Source: Streptomyces pilosus (GTDB lineage Bacteria > Actinomycetota > Actinomycetes > Streptomycetales > Streptomycetaceae). From it: a DNA stretch of 64,000 bases. The position numbers and the translations under genes were made by a program. The notes below the pieces were generated by a model, which ran no database searches, was not told the DNA's origin, and was given only the letters and a program-made list of their open reading frames with translations. Below, piece by piece: positions 9,180 through 18,003 of the stretch. The number at the start of each line of letters is the position of its first letter. Positions within the stretch are counted from its first letter, which is position 1. The DNA lies in the NCBI RefSeq assembly GCF_014649835.1, contig NZ_BMTU01000005.1, positions 434,001-498,000 on the forward strand, read 5' to 3'.

Positions 9180-10466
9180 TCACGGGCGTTCCAGGATCGC
9201 CGTCACCCCCTGCCCGCCGGCCGCGCAGACGGAGATCAGGCCCCGGCCGGGGGCGTCCCGCTCGGCGAGGAGGGCGGCCAGGGTCGCCACGATGCGGGCG
9301 CCCGTGGCGGCGAAGGGGTGACCGGTGGCCAGTGAGGACCCGGCCACGTTCAGGCGGGCGCGGTCGACGGGCGCCAGGCCCCGCTTCTCCCAGGCGGCGA
9401 GCGTGGCCAGCACCTGGGAGGCGAACGCCTCGTGCACCTCGACCAGGTCGAAGTCCGCCATGCCGAGGCCGGCCCGCTCCAGCATGCGCGGGACCGCGTA
9501 CGCGGGCGCCATCAGCAGGCCGTCCTCGCCGTCGGTCACGTCCCCGTGCACGAAGTCCACGGCGGCCGTCTCGTGGGCGGTGAGGTAGGCGAGCGGCTCC
9601 ACGCCCCGTTCCCGCGCCCACTCCTCGCTCGCCAGCAGGACGAGGGCGGCGCCGTCGGTGAGCGGGGTGGAATTGCCCGCCGTCATGGTCGCGCCGGGCC
9701 GGTCGAGGCCGAACACGGGCTTCAGCGCGGCGAGTTTCTCCACCGTGGAGCCGGGGCGCAGGTTCTGGTCGCGGTCCAGGCCCCGGAACGGCACCACCAG
9801 GTCCTCCAGCAGGCCGCGTTCGTACGCCGCCGCCAGCCGCTGATGGCTGGCCGCCGCCAGTTCGTCCTGGGCCTCGCGGGTGATGCCCCAGGCGCGGGCG
9901 GTGACCGCCGCGTGCTCGCCCATGGACAGACCGGTGCGCGGCTCGGCGTTGCGCGGGATGTCGGGCACGAGGTGCCCGGGGCGCACCTTCGCCAGCGCCT
10001 TGAGGCGGGCAGCGAGGGACCTGGCGCGGCGCGCCTCCAGCAGCACCGTGCGCAGGTCGTCGTTGACCCCGAGGGGTGCGTCGCTCGCGGTGTCGGCGCC
10101 GCCCGCGATCGCGGCCTCGGTCTGGCCGAGGGCGATCTTGTTGGCGGCGGCGACGACCGCCTGGAGGCCGGTGCCGCAGGCCTGCTGGATGTCGTAGGCG
10201 GGGGTGCGGGCGTCGAGCCGGGAGCCGAGGACGGTCTCCCGGGCGAGGTTGAAGTCACGGCTGTGCTTGAGGACCGCCCCGGCGACGAACTCCCCGACCG
10301 CACCGGGCGCGTCGAGTCCGTACCGCTCGACCAGGCCGTCCAGTGCGGCGGTGAGCATCTCCCGGTTGGAGGCGGTGGCGTAGGGGCCGTCCGACCGGGC
10401 GAAGGGGACACGGCTGCCGCCGATGACCGCGACGCGCCGGACGGCGGTCGGCTTCAGGGTGCTCAT
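9180..10466 (-). CDS. Acetyl-CoA C-acetyltransferase (thiolase)
   Basis: A 428-residue thiolase catalysing the last step of beta-oxidation, or the reverse condensation. Catalytic residues are in place: nucleophile C97 in 'QQACGTGLQ', H345 in 'VHEAFA', H383 in 'TGHPFAATG' and C414 in 'SVCAAGGQG'. It is divergent from the FabG4-type reductase and MaoC hydratase genes, the same layout as fadA2 with fabG4 and htdX in Mycobacterium tuberculosis, which makes a FadI/FadA2-like role likely. The promoter overlaps the palindromes at 10497-10527. Confidence 0.93.
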   Translation of the reverse strand: MSTLKPTAVRRVAVIGGSRVPFARSDGPYATASNREMLTAALDGLVERYGLDAPGAVGEFVAGAVLKHSRDFNLARETVLGSRLDARTPAYDIQQACGTGLQAVVAAANKIALGQTEAAIAGGADTASDAPLGVNDDLRTVLLEARRARSLAARLKALAKVRPGHLVPDIPRNAEPRTGLSMGEHAAVTARAWGITREAQDELAAASHQRLAAAYERGLLEDLVVPFRGLDRDQNLRPGSTVEKLAALKPVFGLDRPGATMTAGNSTPLTDGAALVLLASEEWARERGVEPLAYLTAHETAAVDFVHGDVTDGEDGLLMAPAYAVPRMLERAGLGMADFDLVEVHEAFASQVLATLAAWEKRGLAPVDRARLNVAGSSLATGHPFAATGARIVATLAALLAERDAPGRGLISVCAAGGQGVTAILERP

Positions 10467-10496
10467 CTCGACCTGCTCCTCACCGGTGACATAGGA

Positions 10497-10527
10497 TTAC
10501 CTCCGGTAACCTTACTCCAGAGTAAGG
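10497..10527. promoter_or_regulatory. Double palindromic operator between divergent thiolase and reductase genes
   Basis: Two adjoining dyads: TTACCTCCGGTAA (10497-10509) and CCTTACTCCAGAGTAAGG (10510-10527, perfect 8-bp arms). On the plus strand a TAGGAT -10 (10492-10497) overlaps the first dyad, so a bound repressor would sit at the transcript start. On the minus strand TTGTCC (10544-10549) and TACTCT (10519-10524) form a possible, wide-spaced promoter overlapping the second dyad. The TetR gene at 12.7-13.4 kb is the natural candidate for the binder. Confidence 0.7.
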
Positions 10528-10588
10528 CCGCTGGGAGCCCGCAGGACAAGGACCGCACCAAGGACCGCACCGCACGGAGGAGTCGCTC

Positions 10589-11896
10589 ATGGCCGACCGC
10601 TATCTGAGCTTCACGGGCACCCCGCCCGGCCGCTTCCTGACGCGCCGCCTCGGCCTCCCCCGGCCCGCGCCGCTGCGCCGCTGGTCGGCAGAGCGGCCGT
10701 CCCTGGACGGCGGTCTGCTCCACCTCACGGCCGGGAAGTCCGGGCTCGGCCTCGCCCCCGTGCTCGCCCGCACCGGGCTCCACCCCGACGACACCACCGG
10801 CCGGCCCGCCGCGGTGGTCCTGGACGCGAGCGGGGTGCGCGACGTCGAAGGGCTCACCGAGGTGCACGCCGCGCTGCACCCCGTCCTGCGGTCGGTCGCC
10901 GAGAGCGGCCGGATCGTGGTGCTCGGCGCCCCCCTCGACCCCGCCGACCACCACCAGGCCGCCGCCCAGCAGGCGCTGGAGGGCCTCACCCGCTCCCTCG
11001 GCAAGGAGACCGGCGGGGGCAGGACCGTGAACCTGGTCCGCCTCACCGACGCCGACGCCGCCGAATCCACCCTCCGCTTCCTGCTCTCCCCCAAGTCCGC
11101 CTACGTCAGCGGCCAGGTGATCACGACCGGCGCGCACGAACCCGCCGCCCCGCACGCCGCCGAACGCCCCCTCGCCGGCCGCACCGCCCTGGTCACCGGC
11201 GCCGCGCGCGGCATCGGCGAGGCGGTCGCCGAGACCCTGGCCCGGGACGGCGCCCGGGTGGTCGTCCTCGACGTGCCGCAGGCGGAACAGGACGCCCGGC
11301 GCGTCGCCGAACGGCTCGACGGCATCGCGCTCCCCCTCGACATCACCGCCGCCGACGCGGGCGCCCGGATCGCCGGCGCCCTCCCCGACGGCATCGACGT
11401 GCTCGTCCACAACGCGGGCGTCACCCGCGACCGCCGGCTGGTCAACATGCCCGCCGAACGCTGGACCTCGGTCCTGGAGGTCAATCTGGCGAGCGTGCTG
11501 CGCACCACCGACGCGCTGCTCGCCGCCGGGGCCCTGAAGCGCGGCGGGCGGATCGTGGCGACGGCCTCCATCGCGGGCATCGCCGGGAACGCCGGGCAGA
11601 CCAACTACGGGGCGTCCAAGGCCGGCATCACCGGCCTGGTCCGCACCCTCGCACCGCACGCGCACGCCGCGCACGGCGTGACGGTGAACGCGGTGGCGCC
11701 CGGTTTCATCGAGACGAGGATGACGGCCGCCGTCCCGCTGTTCATCCGTGAGGTGGGACGCCGGATGAACTCCCTCGCGCAGGGCGGACTCCCCGTCGAC
11801 GTCGCCGAGACCACCGCCTGGCTCGCCCACCCCGCCTCCGGCGCGGTCAACGGGCAGGTCGTACGGGTCTGCGGCCAGAGCCTGCTGGGGGCGTGA
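10589..11896 (+). CDS. 3-oxoacyl-ACP/CoA reductase, FabG4-type (high-molecular-weight)
   Basis: A 435-residue protein with an N-terminal flavodoxin-like domain (about 1-190) fused to a short-chain dehydrogenase domain. 'TGAARGIG' (203-210) binds NAD(P)H; the active site is S327 ('ASIAG'), Y340 and K344 ('YGASK'). The extra domain marks the FabG4 group, which reduces 3-oxoacyl-CoA. CGGAGGAG precedes the ATG. The MaoC gene starts 7 nt after its stop, so the two form an operon for sequential reduction and hydration/dehydration of acyl thioesters. Confidence 0.93.
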   Translation: MADRYLSFTGTPPGRFLTRRLGLPRPAPLRRWSAERPSLDGGLLHLTAGKSGLGLAPVLARTGLHPDDTTGRPAAVVLDASGVRDVEGLTEVHAALHPVLRSVAESGRIVVLGAPLDPADHHQAAAQQALEGLTRSLGKETGGGRTVNLVRLTDADAAESTLRFLLSPKSAYVSGQVITTGAHEPAAPHAAERPLAGRTALVTGAARGIGEAVAETLARDGARVVVLDVPQAEQDARRVAERLDGIALPLDITAADAGARIAGALPDGIDVLVHNAGVTRDRRLVNMPAERWTSVLEVNLASVLRTTDALLAAGALKRGGRIVATASIAGIAGNAGQTNYGASKAGITGLVRTLAPHAHAAHGVTVNAVAPGFIETRMTAAVPLFIREVGRRMNSLAQGGLPVDVAETTAWLAHPASGAVNGQVVRVCGQSLLGA

Positions 11897-11903
11897 GCAC
11901 CCC

Positions 11904-12779
11904 ATGACGTCCACGCCCCCGCCCACCACGCTCGAACTCTCCGGGCCTCCCGCCCTCGCGCCGCTCCTCACCCGGGGCGCCCTCCTGTCACCCCTCAAGC
12001 GGCCGCGCCCCGGCGCCGCCCACCCCCGCGCCCGGCTCGCGCTGACCGGCCTGACTGCCGACCCCGGCCGGCTCGCCGCCTACGAGCGGGTGTGCGGCTT
12101 CCCCACCGGCGCGGACGTGCTGCCGGTGACGTACCCGCACGTGCTGGGCTTCCCGCTCGCCATGCGGCTGATGAGCGCACGGGACTTCCCGCTGCCGCTG
12201 CTGGGCCTCGTCCACACGTCGATCCGGATCACCCGGCACCGCGCGACACCCTCCGCCGGCGCCTACGACCTGACGGTGCACGTCGACGGCCTGGTCCCGC
12301 ACCGGCGCGGCACGGAGGCCGCCGTGATCACCGCGCTGCGGTCCGGCGGGGAGCCGGTGTGGGAGTCACGGAGCACCTATCTGGCCCGGCACCGGGTTCC
12401 CGCGGGACGTCCCGGGGACCCGGCCGTCCCGGCCGGGGCACCGCGGGAGGCCACTCCCCTGCCCGCGCTCGCCGAGTGGCGGCTGGCCGGTGACCTCGGC
12501 CGGCGCTACGGGGCCGCCTCCGGCGACCGCAACCCCATCCACCTGTACCCGTTCACCGCCCGCCTGTTCGGCTTCCCCCGCGCCCTCGCGCACGGCATGT
12601 GGACCGTCGCCCGCTGCCTCGCCGCCCACGGCGCCCCGGACGCGGCGGAGATCCGGGCGGACTTCCGCAAGCCCGTGCTGCTGCCGGGCACGGTGACGTA
12701 CGGGGCGCGGGACGGACGCTTCGAACTGCGCGGGCCCGGCGACCGCGTTCACCTCACCGGCGAGGTCCGCCCGGCCTGA
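11904..12779 (+). CDS. MaoC-family (R)-hydratase/dehydratase
   Basis: A 291-residue double-hotdog protein. The C-terminal half carries the hydratase-2 motif 'YGAASGDRNPIHL' with D208, N210 and H213, then 'FPRALAHGMWT'. The N-terminal hotdog lacks these residues and is presumably structural, as in HtdX. It would interconvert 3-hydroxyacyl and 2-enoyl thioesters, next to the FabG4-type reductase upstream. Its last 31 nt overlap the end of the convergent TetR gene. Confidence 0.9.
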   Translation: MTSTPPPTTLELSGPPALAPLLTRGALLSPLKRPRPGAAHPRARLALTGLTADPGRLAAYERVCGFPTGADVLPVTYPHVLGFPLAMRLMSARDFPLPLLGLVHTSIRITRHRATPSAGAYDLTVHVDGLVPHRRGTEAAVITALRSGGEPVWESRSTYLARHRVPAGRPGDPAVPAGAPREATPLPALAEWRLAGDLGRRYGAASGDRNPIHLYPFTARLFGFPRALAHGMWTVARCLAAHGAPDAAEIRADFRKPVLLPGTVTYGARDGRFELRGPGDRVHLTGEVRPA

Positions 12780-13438
12780 ACCCCGGGGGCGTCGCCGTCC
12801 TCGGGCGGCGACCAGTGGCGGCCCGCCATCAGGTCGCCGAGCCCCGCCCAGGCGAAGTTCATCAGGGTGGCCGCCGACTGCCGGGCGGTGACGCCGGACG
12901 TGGCGTTGGCCCAGTCGGCGAGCGACTCGGCGGCTCCGACCAGGGCCTCCGCGAGCCCGGAGACCTCACGCTCGGGGAAGTCGGGGTCCCGGTGGGCCTC
13001 ACGGGCGGCGGCGAGGATGAGCTGCGTCACGAACGCCACGATCTCCGCGCGCATCGCGGCGACCTCGCCGGCGAACACCTCGCCGTGCGTCCGCGCCTGA
13101 AGGTGCAGCACCGCCCAGCCGTCGGGGTGCCGGGCGGTGTGCGTGAAGAACGCCGTGAGGCCCGACCAGAGCTGGCGGTCCGCCGGCAGCTCCGGCCGGG
13201 CGCCCGCGCGGACCGCCTCGGTGAGGGCCCGCGCCTCCCGCCGGATGCACGCGGTGAACAGGTCCTCCTTGGAGTTCAGGTACAGATACACCAACGGCTT
13301 GGACACGCCCGCCAGTTCGGCGATCTCGTCCATCGAGGCCGCCATGTACCCACGCTGTCCGAAGGTCCGTACGGCTGCGTCCAGCATCTGCTGTTCACGG
13401 ACCGCACGCGGCATCCGCTTCGTCTTCACGGCACCCAT
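12749..13438 (-). CDS. TetR-family transcriptional regulator
   Basis: A 229-residue repressor with an N-terminal helix-turn-helix ('MDEIAELAGVSKPLVYLYLNSKEDLF', about 36-61) and a helical ligand domain. The 'LVYLYLNSKEDL' form resembles fatty-acid-responsive actinobacterial TetRs. It is convergent with the MaoC gene and is the likely regulator of this cluster. There is no ribosome site: TACTCT ends only 9 nt before the ATG, so the mRNA is probably leaderless. Confidence 0.9.
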   Translation of the reverse strand: MGAVKTKRMPRAVREQQMLDAAVRTFGQRGYMAASMDEIAELAGVSKPLVYLYLNSKEDLFTACIRREARALTEAVRAGARPELPADRQLWSGLTAFFTHTARHPDGWAVLHLQARTHGEVFAGEVAAMRAEIVAFVTQLILAAAREAHRDPDFPEREVSGLAEALVGAAESLADWANATSGVTARQSAATLMNFAWAGLGDLMAGRHWSPPEDGDAPGVQAGRTSPVR

Positions 13439-13462
13439 GGGACAACAGAGTACGGTCCTCCG

Positions 13463-14788
13463 CTACCGCGGGTCGTGGCCGCCGTCGTCCGCCCGCCCCA
13501 CCAGGTCGCCGAGGGCCGGCCGGTCGCCCGCCGTCAGCCGCGGCAGCAGCTGCGCGGTGAACAGGGTGGACAGCGCCGAGGTGTCGGTGCCGCCGTCGGT
13601 GCGCACCACCACCGGCCGCGGGGCCTTCCCCGCGAGTCCGGCACCCACCTCCAGGCGGCGGCGGGCCAGCTCGTACTGGAGCACCGCGCGGTTGTCCCGG
13701 TAGGCCTTGGACAGCGCGCGCTGGGCGCGGGCCTCGTTCTCGGCGGCGATGAGTCCGCTGCGGCCGCGCGTCTCGATCTCGAACCGCACCCGCTGGGCCT
13801 CGGTCTCCTGCCGCTCCAGCAGCTGCGCGACCTCCTCACGGGCCCGGTTCAGCGCGGCCTTCACCTCGACGATCCGGGCGTCGCGCACCTTCTTGGCCCG
13901 CTCGATGTCCATGCCGAGACTGTCGATGCGCCGCTTGCGGGTCAGGCCCCACTCCTGCTCGTAGGCGGTGCGCTCCTTGGCGATCCGCTCCCGGGTGGCC
14001 AGGTGCTGCTGGTACTGCGTCGGCAGCTGCACGTCGGGGATGTTGCAGCCGGTGATGCGCACGCCGTAGCCGGACAGCTGCCGGTTGAGCAGCTCCTGCA
14101 TGTCGGCCACGTCCGAGCCGCGCAGGTCGTACGCGCGCTCGGTGCGCATCTGCCGGGCCCGCTGCCGGATCGCGTCCTGCACGGCGCTGGAGAGCACCAG
14201 GTCGAAGTTGCCGGCACCGATGGTGCGGACGAACAGCACGGCGTCGGTGATACGGAACTTCAGGAAGAACTCGATCGAGCGCAGCGGCACGTTCTCCCGC
14301 GTGGGGCAGGCCATGACCGGCGCCGAGTACGGGATCTCGGTGGCCGTGTCGACGACGAAGTCGACCCGCGACCAGGGGTGCCACAGGTAGTGCCGGCCGG
14401 CGTCGAGCGTGCGGGTCACCGCGCCGTAGCGGGTCAGCACCCCGTGGGTGCCCTGCTCGATCTCGACGATCGACGAACGCCACCACCACAGGGCGCCGAT
14501 CAGCAGCAGCACCGCGCCGCCCGCGTAGGCCAGGCCGGCGAACGCGCCGCGGGCGAGGCCGGCGGCCCCGCCCGAGCCGGTCCCCGCGAGCGTCAGCATC
14601 GCGCCCGTCAGCAGGGCGTAGGCGCCGAGCCACAGCGGCAGCATCCACCACAGCCGCTGCCGGTGACGCGGGATGATCACGGGGATCAGGGTGTCGGCCT
14701 CGCCGCCGCGCAGCAGCCGGGCGATGTCGCTCCAGGGGGCGACGGCCTCGGAGATGACCGAACGGCGGTGGAAACGGGTGGAGCTCAC
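13463..14788 (-). CDS. SPFH/band-7 domain membrane protein, second of a pair
   Basis: A 441-residue protein with two transmembrane helices (about 46-68 and 82-103), an SPFH (stomatin/prohibitin) domain (about 105-270, including 'RYGAVTRTLDAGRHYLWHP'), and a charged coiled-coil (about 270-385). Such proteins form ring or cage scaffolds in membranes. Its GTG start overlaps the stop of the upstream SPFH gene by four bases (GTGA), so the two are translationally coupled and probably form one hetero-oligomer. No protease or NfeD partner is adjacent. Confidence 0.9.
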   Translation of the reverse strand: MSSTRFHRRSVISEAVAPWSDIARLLRGGEADTLIPVIIPRHRQRLWWMLPLWLGAYALLTGAMLTLAGTGSGGAAGLARGAFAGLAYAGGAVLLLIGALWWWRSSIVEIEQGTHGVLTRYGAVTRTLDAGRHYLWHPWSRVDFVVDTATEIPYSAPVMACPTRENVPLRSIEFFLKFRITDAVLFVRTIGAGNFDLVLSSAVQDAIRQRARQMRTERAYDLRGSDVADMQELLNRQLSGYGVRITGCNIPDVQLPTQYQQHLATRERIAKERTAYEQEWGLTRKRRIDSLGMDIERAKKVRDARIVEVKAALNRAREEVAQLLERQETEAQRVRFEIETRGRSGLIAAENEARAQRALSKAYRDNRAVLQYELARRRLEVGAGLAGKAPRPVVVRTDGGTDTSALSTLFTAQLLPRLTAGDRPALGDLVGRADDGGHDPR

Positions 14789-16446
14789 TGCTGGGCCTCC
14801 TCGGTGGACTCGGTCACGACCGCGGCCGCGGGGACCCCGGGCTTCTCGCCCGTCTCCGCGCTTCCGGGCATCCGCGGCACCGTCGGCCGCTCGGCCGCCA
14901 GCAGCGCGCCGATCTCCTCCTCACGGGAGGCGATCCGCTCCGACACCTCCGTCAGCCGGCCCCGTACGGCGTCCATGTCCGCCTCGCTGAACAGCTCGGC
15001 CCCACGCTCGCCGACGAGTTCCCGGGCCAGTTCGAGGAAGTCGATGCCGGCCGCGCCGGTGCCGTCCACGCCGCCGACGCGCACCAGCCGGGGCAGGTGG
15101 TCGGCGACCTGCTCCAGGGTGTCGAGCACCTGCTGCTGGTAGCGGTACTCCAGGATCTCCGGGGCCTGCGCGGCGGTCACCGCTCGGATGTCGAGCGCCT
15201 GAGCTTCCAGCAGCGCCGCGTTGGCCTTGGCCTCCGACTCGGCCTGCACGTACCGCTGGCGGGCCAGCGCCTCGGCGCGGTTGGTCTCGCGCTCCACGGC
15301 GGTGTCCATCTGCGCCTGGTACTGGGCGATGTCCGCCTGGATCGCGGAGAGCGTCTCCTGGCTGGAGGCGAGCTCGCGGCTCAGGTCGCCCTCGTCCTGC
15401 TCCTTGCGGAGCTGGAGCGCGTACTCGTGGGTGTACGCCTCCTTGGCCATGCGCACCATCTCGGGGGCGGCCAGGTCCATGCGGTAGCGCCGGTCCGACG
15501 GCTCGGCGTGGGTGATGTTGGCGTTGGTCAGTTCCACGGCGGGACGGAACTGCTGGTTGAGCTGCTCCAGCAGGCGGCCGCTGTCCTCCCCGACCATGTC
15601 GTAGATCCCGGCCGCCTCCTGCTCGTAGATGAGGCTGCGGATGGTCTCGCTGACGGCGTTGCCGAGCTTCTCCTCGAAGCCGCGCACGGCCCCGAGGGTG
15701 TAGACGAACTCGACCGGGTCGCTGATCCGGAACTGGATGAACAGGTCGATGGACGCCTTCACCCCGCCCTTGGTCGGGGCCTCGCGCACCGGCGCGTTGA
15801 ACGGGTACTCACGGGTGGTGTTGACGATGTACGACACCCGCTTCCACGGGCTCAGCAGGGTCACCCGGCCGGGCCCGACGACCTTCTCCAGCTTGCCGAA
15901 CCGGGTGATCATCGCCTGGCAGCCGTCCGGCACCATGACCAGGCCCTGCCGCCACCACACGAACGCCACGGCGGCGACCGCGACGACCCAGTAGTGCAGT
16001 CCGAACAGCGGGTTCGTGAGCCCGTCGCCACCGGTCGCCGACACCACCGAGGTACCCACGACACCGATCACCGGCAGCGACAGCACCGGCAGCATGGACA
16101 GCAGGGAGCGGCCCCTCGGCATCACCATGGGGCAGATGGCGTGCACCACCTCGCCGTTCTCACGCAGCTGCTCGCTGCGGCCGAGCGCCTCCCCGGCCTC
16201 GTCCAGCGGCACCGTCTTCTGCCGCATGACGGTGTCGACGGAACTGCCGTCCTGCTCCCGGGCCGCCGGGAAGTCGGCGGGATCCATACCCTCGCCCTCC
16301 ACGGCCCGGTGCCCGTCCTGCTCACCGCCGGAGCGTCCGCCGCCCACGCGGCGGCGCAGCTCTTCCTGGGCCGCCGCGCGCGGATCGGTGCCGGAGGCGA
16401 CCGCCCCGGCGACATTGCGTAGGCCCTGCGCCCGCGTCCGTGCCAC
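14785..16446 (-). CDS. SPFH/band-7 domain membrane protein, first of a pair
   Basis: A 553-residue protein: a hydrophilic N-terminal region (about 1-110), two transmembrane helices (about 114-136 and 147-166), an SPFH domain ('VPDGCQAMITRFGKLEKVVGP' onward, about 170-345), a glutamate/alanine-rich coiled coil (about 350-450) and an acidic tail. The GTG at 16446 is chosen over an upstream frame extension because GAAGGGGG lies six bases before it. Three 9-bp direct repeats sit 46-71 bp upstream. Coupled to the downstream SPFH gene by a 4-nt overlap. The function of such actinobacterial pairs is not established. Confidence 0.88.
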   Translation of the reverse strand: MARTRAQGLRNVAGAVASGTDPRAAAQEELRRRVGGGRSGGEQDGHRAVEGEGMDPADFPAAREQDGSSVDTVMRQKTVPLDEAGEALGRSEQLRENGEVVHAICPMVMPRGRSLLSMLPVLSLPVIGVVGTSVVSATGGDGLTNPLFGLHYWVVAVAAVAFVWWRQGLVMVPDGCQAMITRFGKLEKVVGPGRVTLLSPWKRVSYIVNTTREYPFNAPVREAPTKGGVKASIDLFIQFRISDPVEFVYTLGAVRGFEEKLGNAVSETIRSLIYEQEAAGIYDMVGEDSGRLLEQLNQQFRPAVELTNANITHAEPSDRRYRMDLAAPEMVRMAKEAYTHEYALQLRKEQDEGDLSRELASSQETLSAIQADIAQYQAQMDTAVERETNRAEALARQRYVQAESEAKANAALLEAQALDIRAVTAAQAPEILEYRYQQQVLDTLEQVADHLPRLVRVGGVDGTGAAGIDFLELARELVGERGAELFSEADMDAVRGRLTEVSERIASREEEIGALLAAERPTVPRMPGSAETGEKPGVPAAAVVTESTEEAQQ

Positions 16447-16491
16447 GGGTTCCCCCTTCGCGTGTGGTGCTGATCCCTGCCGGATCACCCC

Positions 16492-16517
16492 TGTGACTGA
16501 TGTGATTGCTGTGATTG
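16492..16517. repeat. Three 9-bp direct repeats in the promoter of the SPFH operon
   Basis: TGTGACTGA, TGTGATTGC and TGTGATTGC occur head to tail from 16492, 16501 and 16510. This spacing, close to one helical turn, is typical of sites bound by a regulator as a tandem array. The binder is unknown. Confidence 0.55.
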
Positions 16518-16542
16518 CACACCACGGCACGGGCAGCGGTCA

Positions 16543-16593
16543 GGGGCGCTTCCCAGCAACGGTCACCTGCCGGTGGTTGCCGGGAAACGCCCC
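16543..16593 (-). terminator. Long hairpin terminator after the symporter gene
   Basis: An 18-bp stem with two mismatches (16543-16560 with 16576-16593; segments GGGGCG, TTCCC and GCAAC pair), about 15-nt loop. It begins 23 nt after the symporter stop codon. It could also stop transcription coming the other way. Confidence 0.75.
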
Positions 16594-16615
16594 TTCGCCG
16601 GTTCTCCGGGAGCCG

Positions 16616-17941
16616 TCAGGCCGCCGCGGGCACCCGCCGCGACTCGTCGGCGGGGGTCTCCCCGGCGGGGGTCTCGTCGACCGGGGAGGCGTGGACGGAG
16701 TCGTACGCCGTGCGGTCCAGCAGCCCTTCACGGGCGGAGACGATCACCGGGATCAGGGCTTGCCCGGCGACGTTGGTCGCCGTGCGGATCATGTCCACGA
16801 TCGGGTCGATGGCCAGCAGCAGACCGACGCCCTCCATGGGCAGGCCCAGGGTGGAGAGGGTGAGGGTCAGCATGACGGTGGCGCCGGTGAGGCCGGCCGT
16901 GGCGGCGGAGCCCACGACCGAGACGAACGCGATCAGCAGGTAGTCGCCGACGCCCAGCTGGATGCCGAAGATCTGCGCGACGAAGATCGCGGCGATGGCC
17001 GGGTAGATCGCGGCGCAGCCGTCCATCTTGGTCGTCGCCCCGAACGGGACCGCGAAGGAGGCGTACTCCTTCGGCACGCCGAGGCGCTCGGTGACCTTCT
17101 GCGTCAGCGGCATGGTGCCGACGGACGAGCGGGAGACGAAGGCGAGCTGGATCGCGGGCCAGGCGCCCTTGAAGAACTGCACCGGGCTGACCTTGCCGAC
17201 GGTCGCCAGCAGCGCCGGGTAGACACCGAAGAGGACGAGGAGGCAGCCGACGTAGACGTCGGCGGTGAAGGTGGCGTACTTGCCGATGAGGTCCCAGCCG
17301 TAGGTGGCGATGGCGTTGCCGATGAGGCCCACCGTGCCGAGCGGGGCGAGGCGGATGACCCACCACAGGGCCTTCTGGAGGAGTTCGAGGACGGACTCGC
17401 TCAGGGTGAGGATCGGCTGGGCCTTCTCGCCGAGCTGGAGGGCGGCGACACCGGCGACGGCGGCCATGAAGACGATCTGGAGGACGTTCAGCTGGGTGAA
17501 CGGCGTGATGACGTCGGTCGGCACGATGCCGGTGAGGAAGTCGATCCAGGAGCCCGTCTTCTCCGGCGCCGCACCGTCCGCCGGGGTGAGGCCGGTGCCC
17601 GCGCCGGGGTTGGTGACCAGGCCGATGACCAGGCCGATCGCCACCGCGATCAGTGACGTGATCATGAACCAGAGGAGGGTGCGCGAGGCCAGCCGGGCCG
17701 CGTTGTTCACCTTCCGCAGGTTGGTGATGGAGACCAGGATCGCGAAGAAGACCAGCGGGGCGACGGCGAGCTTCAGCAGGCCGACGAAAGTGCCGCCGAC
17801 CTTCTCCAGGGTGGTGACCAGCCAGGAGACGTCCTGGCTGCGGGCGAGCCAGCCGAGCAGGACGCCCAGGACGAGGCCGGCGAGTATCTGGGCCCAGAAG
17901 GGCGCGCGCAGGGGCAGCTTGGACTGCGTGTTCGTGGACAC
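16616..17941 (-). CDS. Dicarboxylate/amino acid:cation symporter (DAACS family)
   Basis: A 441-residue glutamate-transporter-fold symporter. The hairpin-1 serine motif is 'SRSSVGTMP' (270-278); the substrate helix has D383, R386 and N390 in 'DMIRTATNV'. The usual 'NMDGT' motif reads 'KMDGC' (305-309), so the Asn that helps bind Na+ is Lys, hinting at altered cation coupling. The GTG at 17941 has GGAG seven bases upstream. A small Cys-containing leader peptide ends 62 nt upstream, which favours a sulfur substrate such as cystine (TcyP belongs to this family) over glutamate or C4 acids; this is inference. Confidence 0.9.
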   Translation of the reverse strand: MSTNTQSKLPLRAPFWAQILAGLVLGVLLGWLARSQDVSWLVTTLEKVGGTFVGLLKLAVAPLVFFAILVSITNLRKVNNAARLASRTLLWFMITSLIAVAIGLVIGLVTNPGAGTGLTPADGAAPEKTGSWIDFLTGIVPTDVITPFTQLNVLQIVFMAAVAGVAALQLGEKAQPILTLSESVLELLQKALWWVIRLAPLGTVGLIGNAIATYGWDLIGKYATFTADVYVGCLLVLFGVYPALLATVGKVSPVQFFKGAWPAIQLAFVSRSSVGTMPLTQKVTERLGVPKEYASFAVPFGATTKMDGCAAIYPAIAAIFVAQIFGIQLGVGDYLLIAFVSVVGSAATAGLTGATVMLTLTLSTLGLPMEGVGLLLAIDPIVDMIRTATNVAGQALIPVIVSAREGLLDRTAYDSVHASPVDETPAGETPADESRRVPAAA

Positions 17942-18003
17942 GGAGATGCTCCGGTAAGGGGACGCGTGGGGAAATGTGACGGGACTCGGGGCGTGGTGCG
18001 GCG

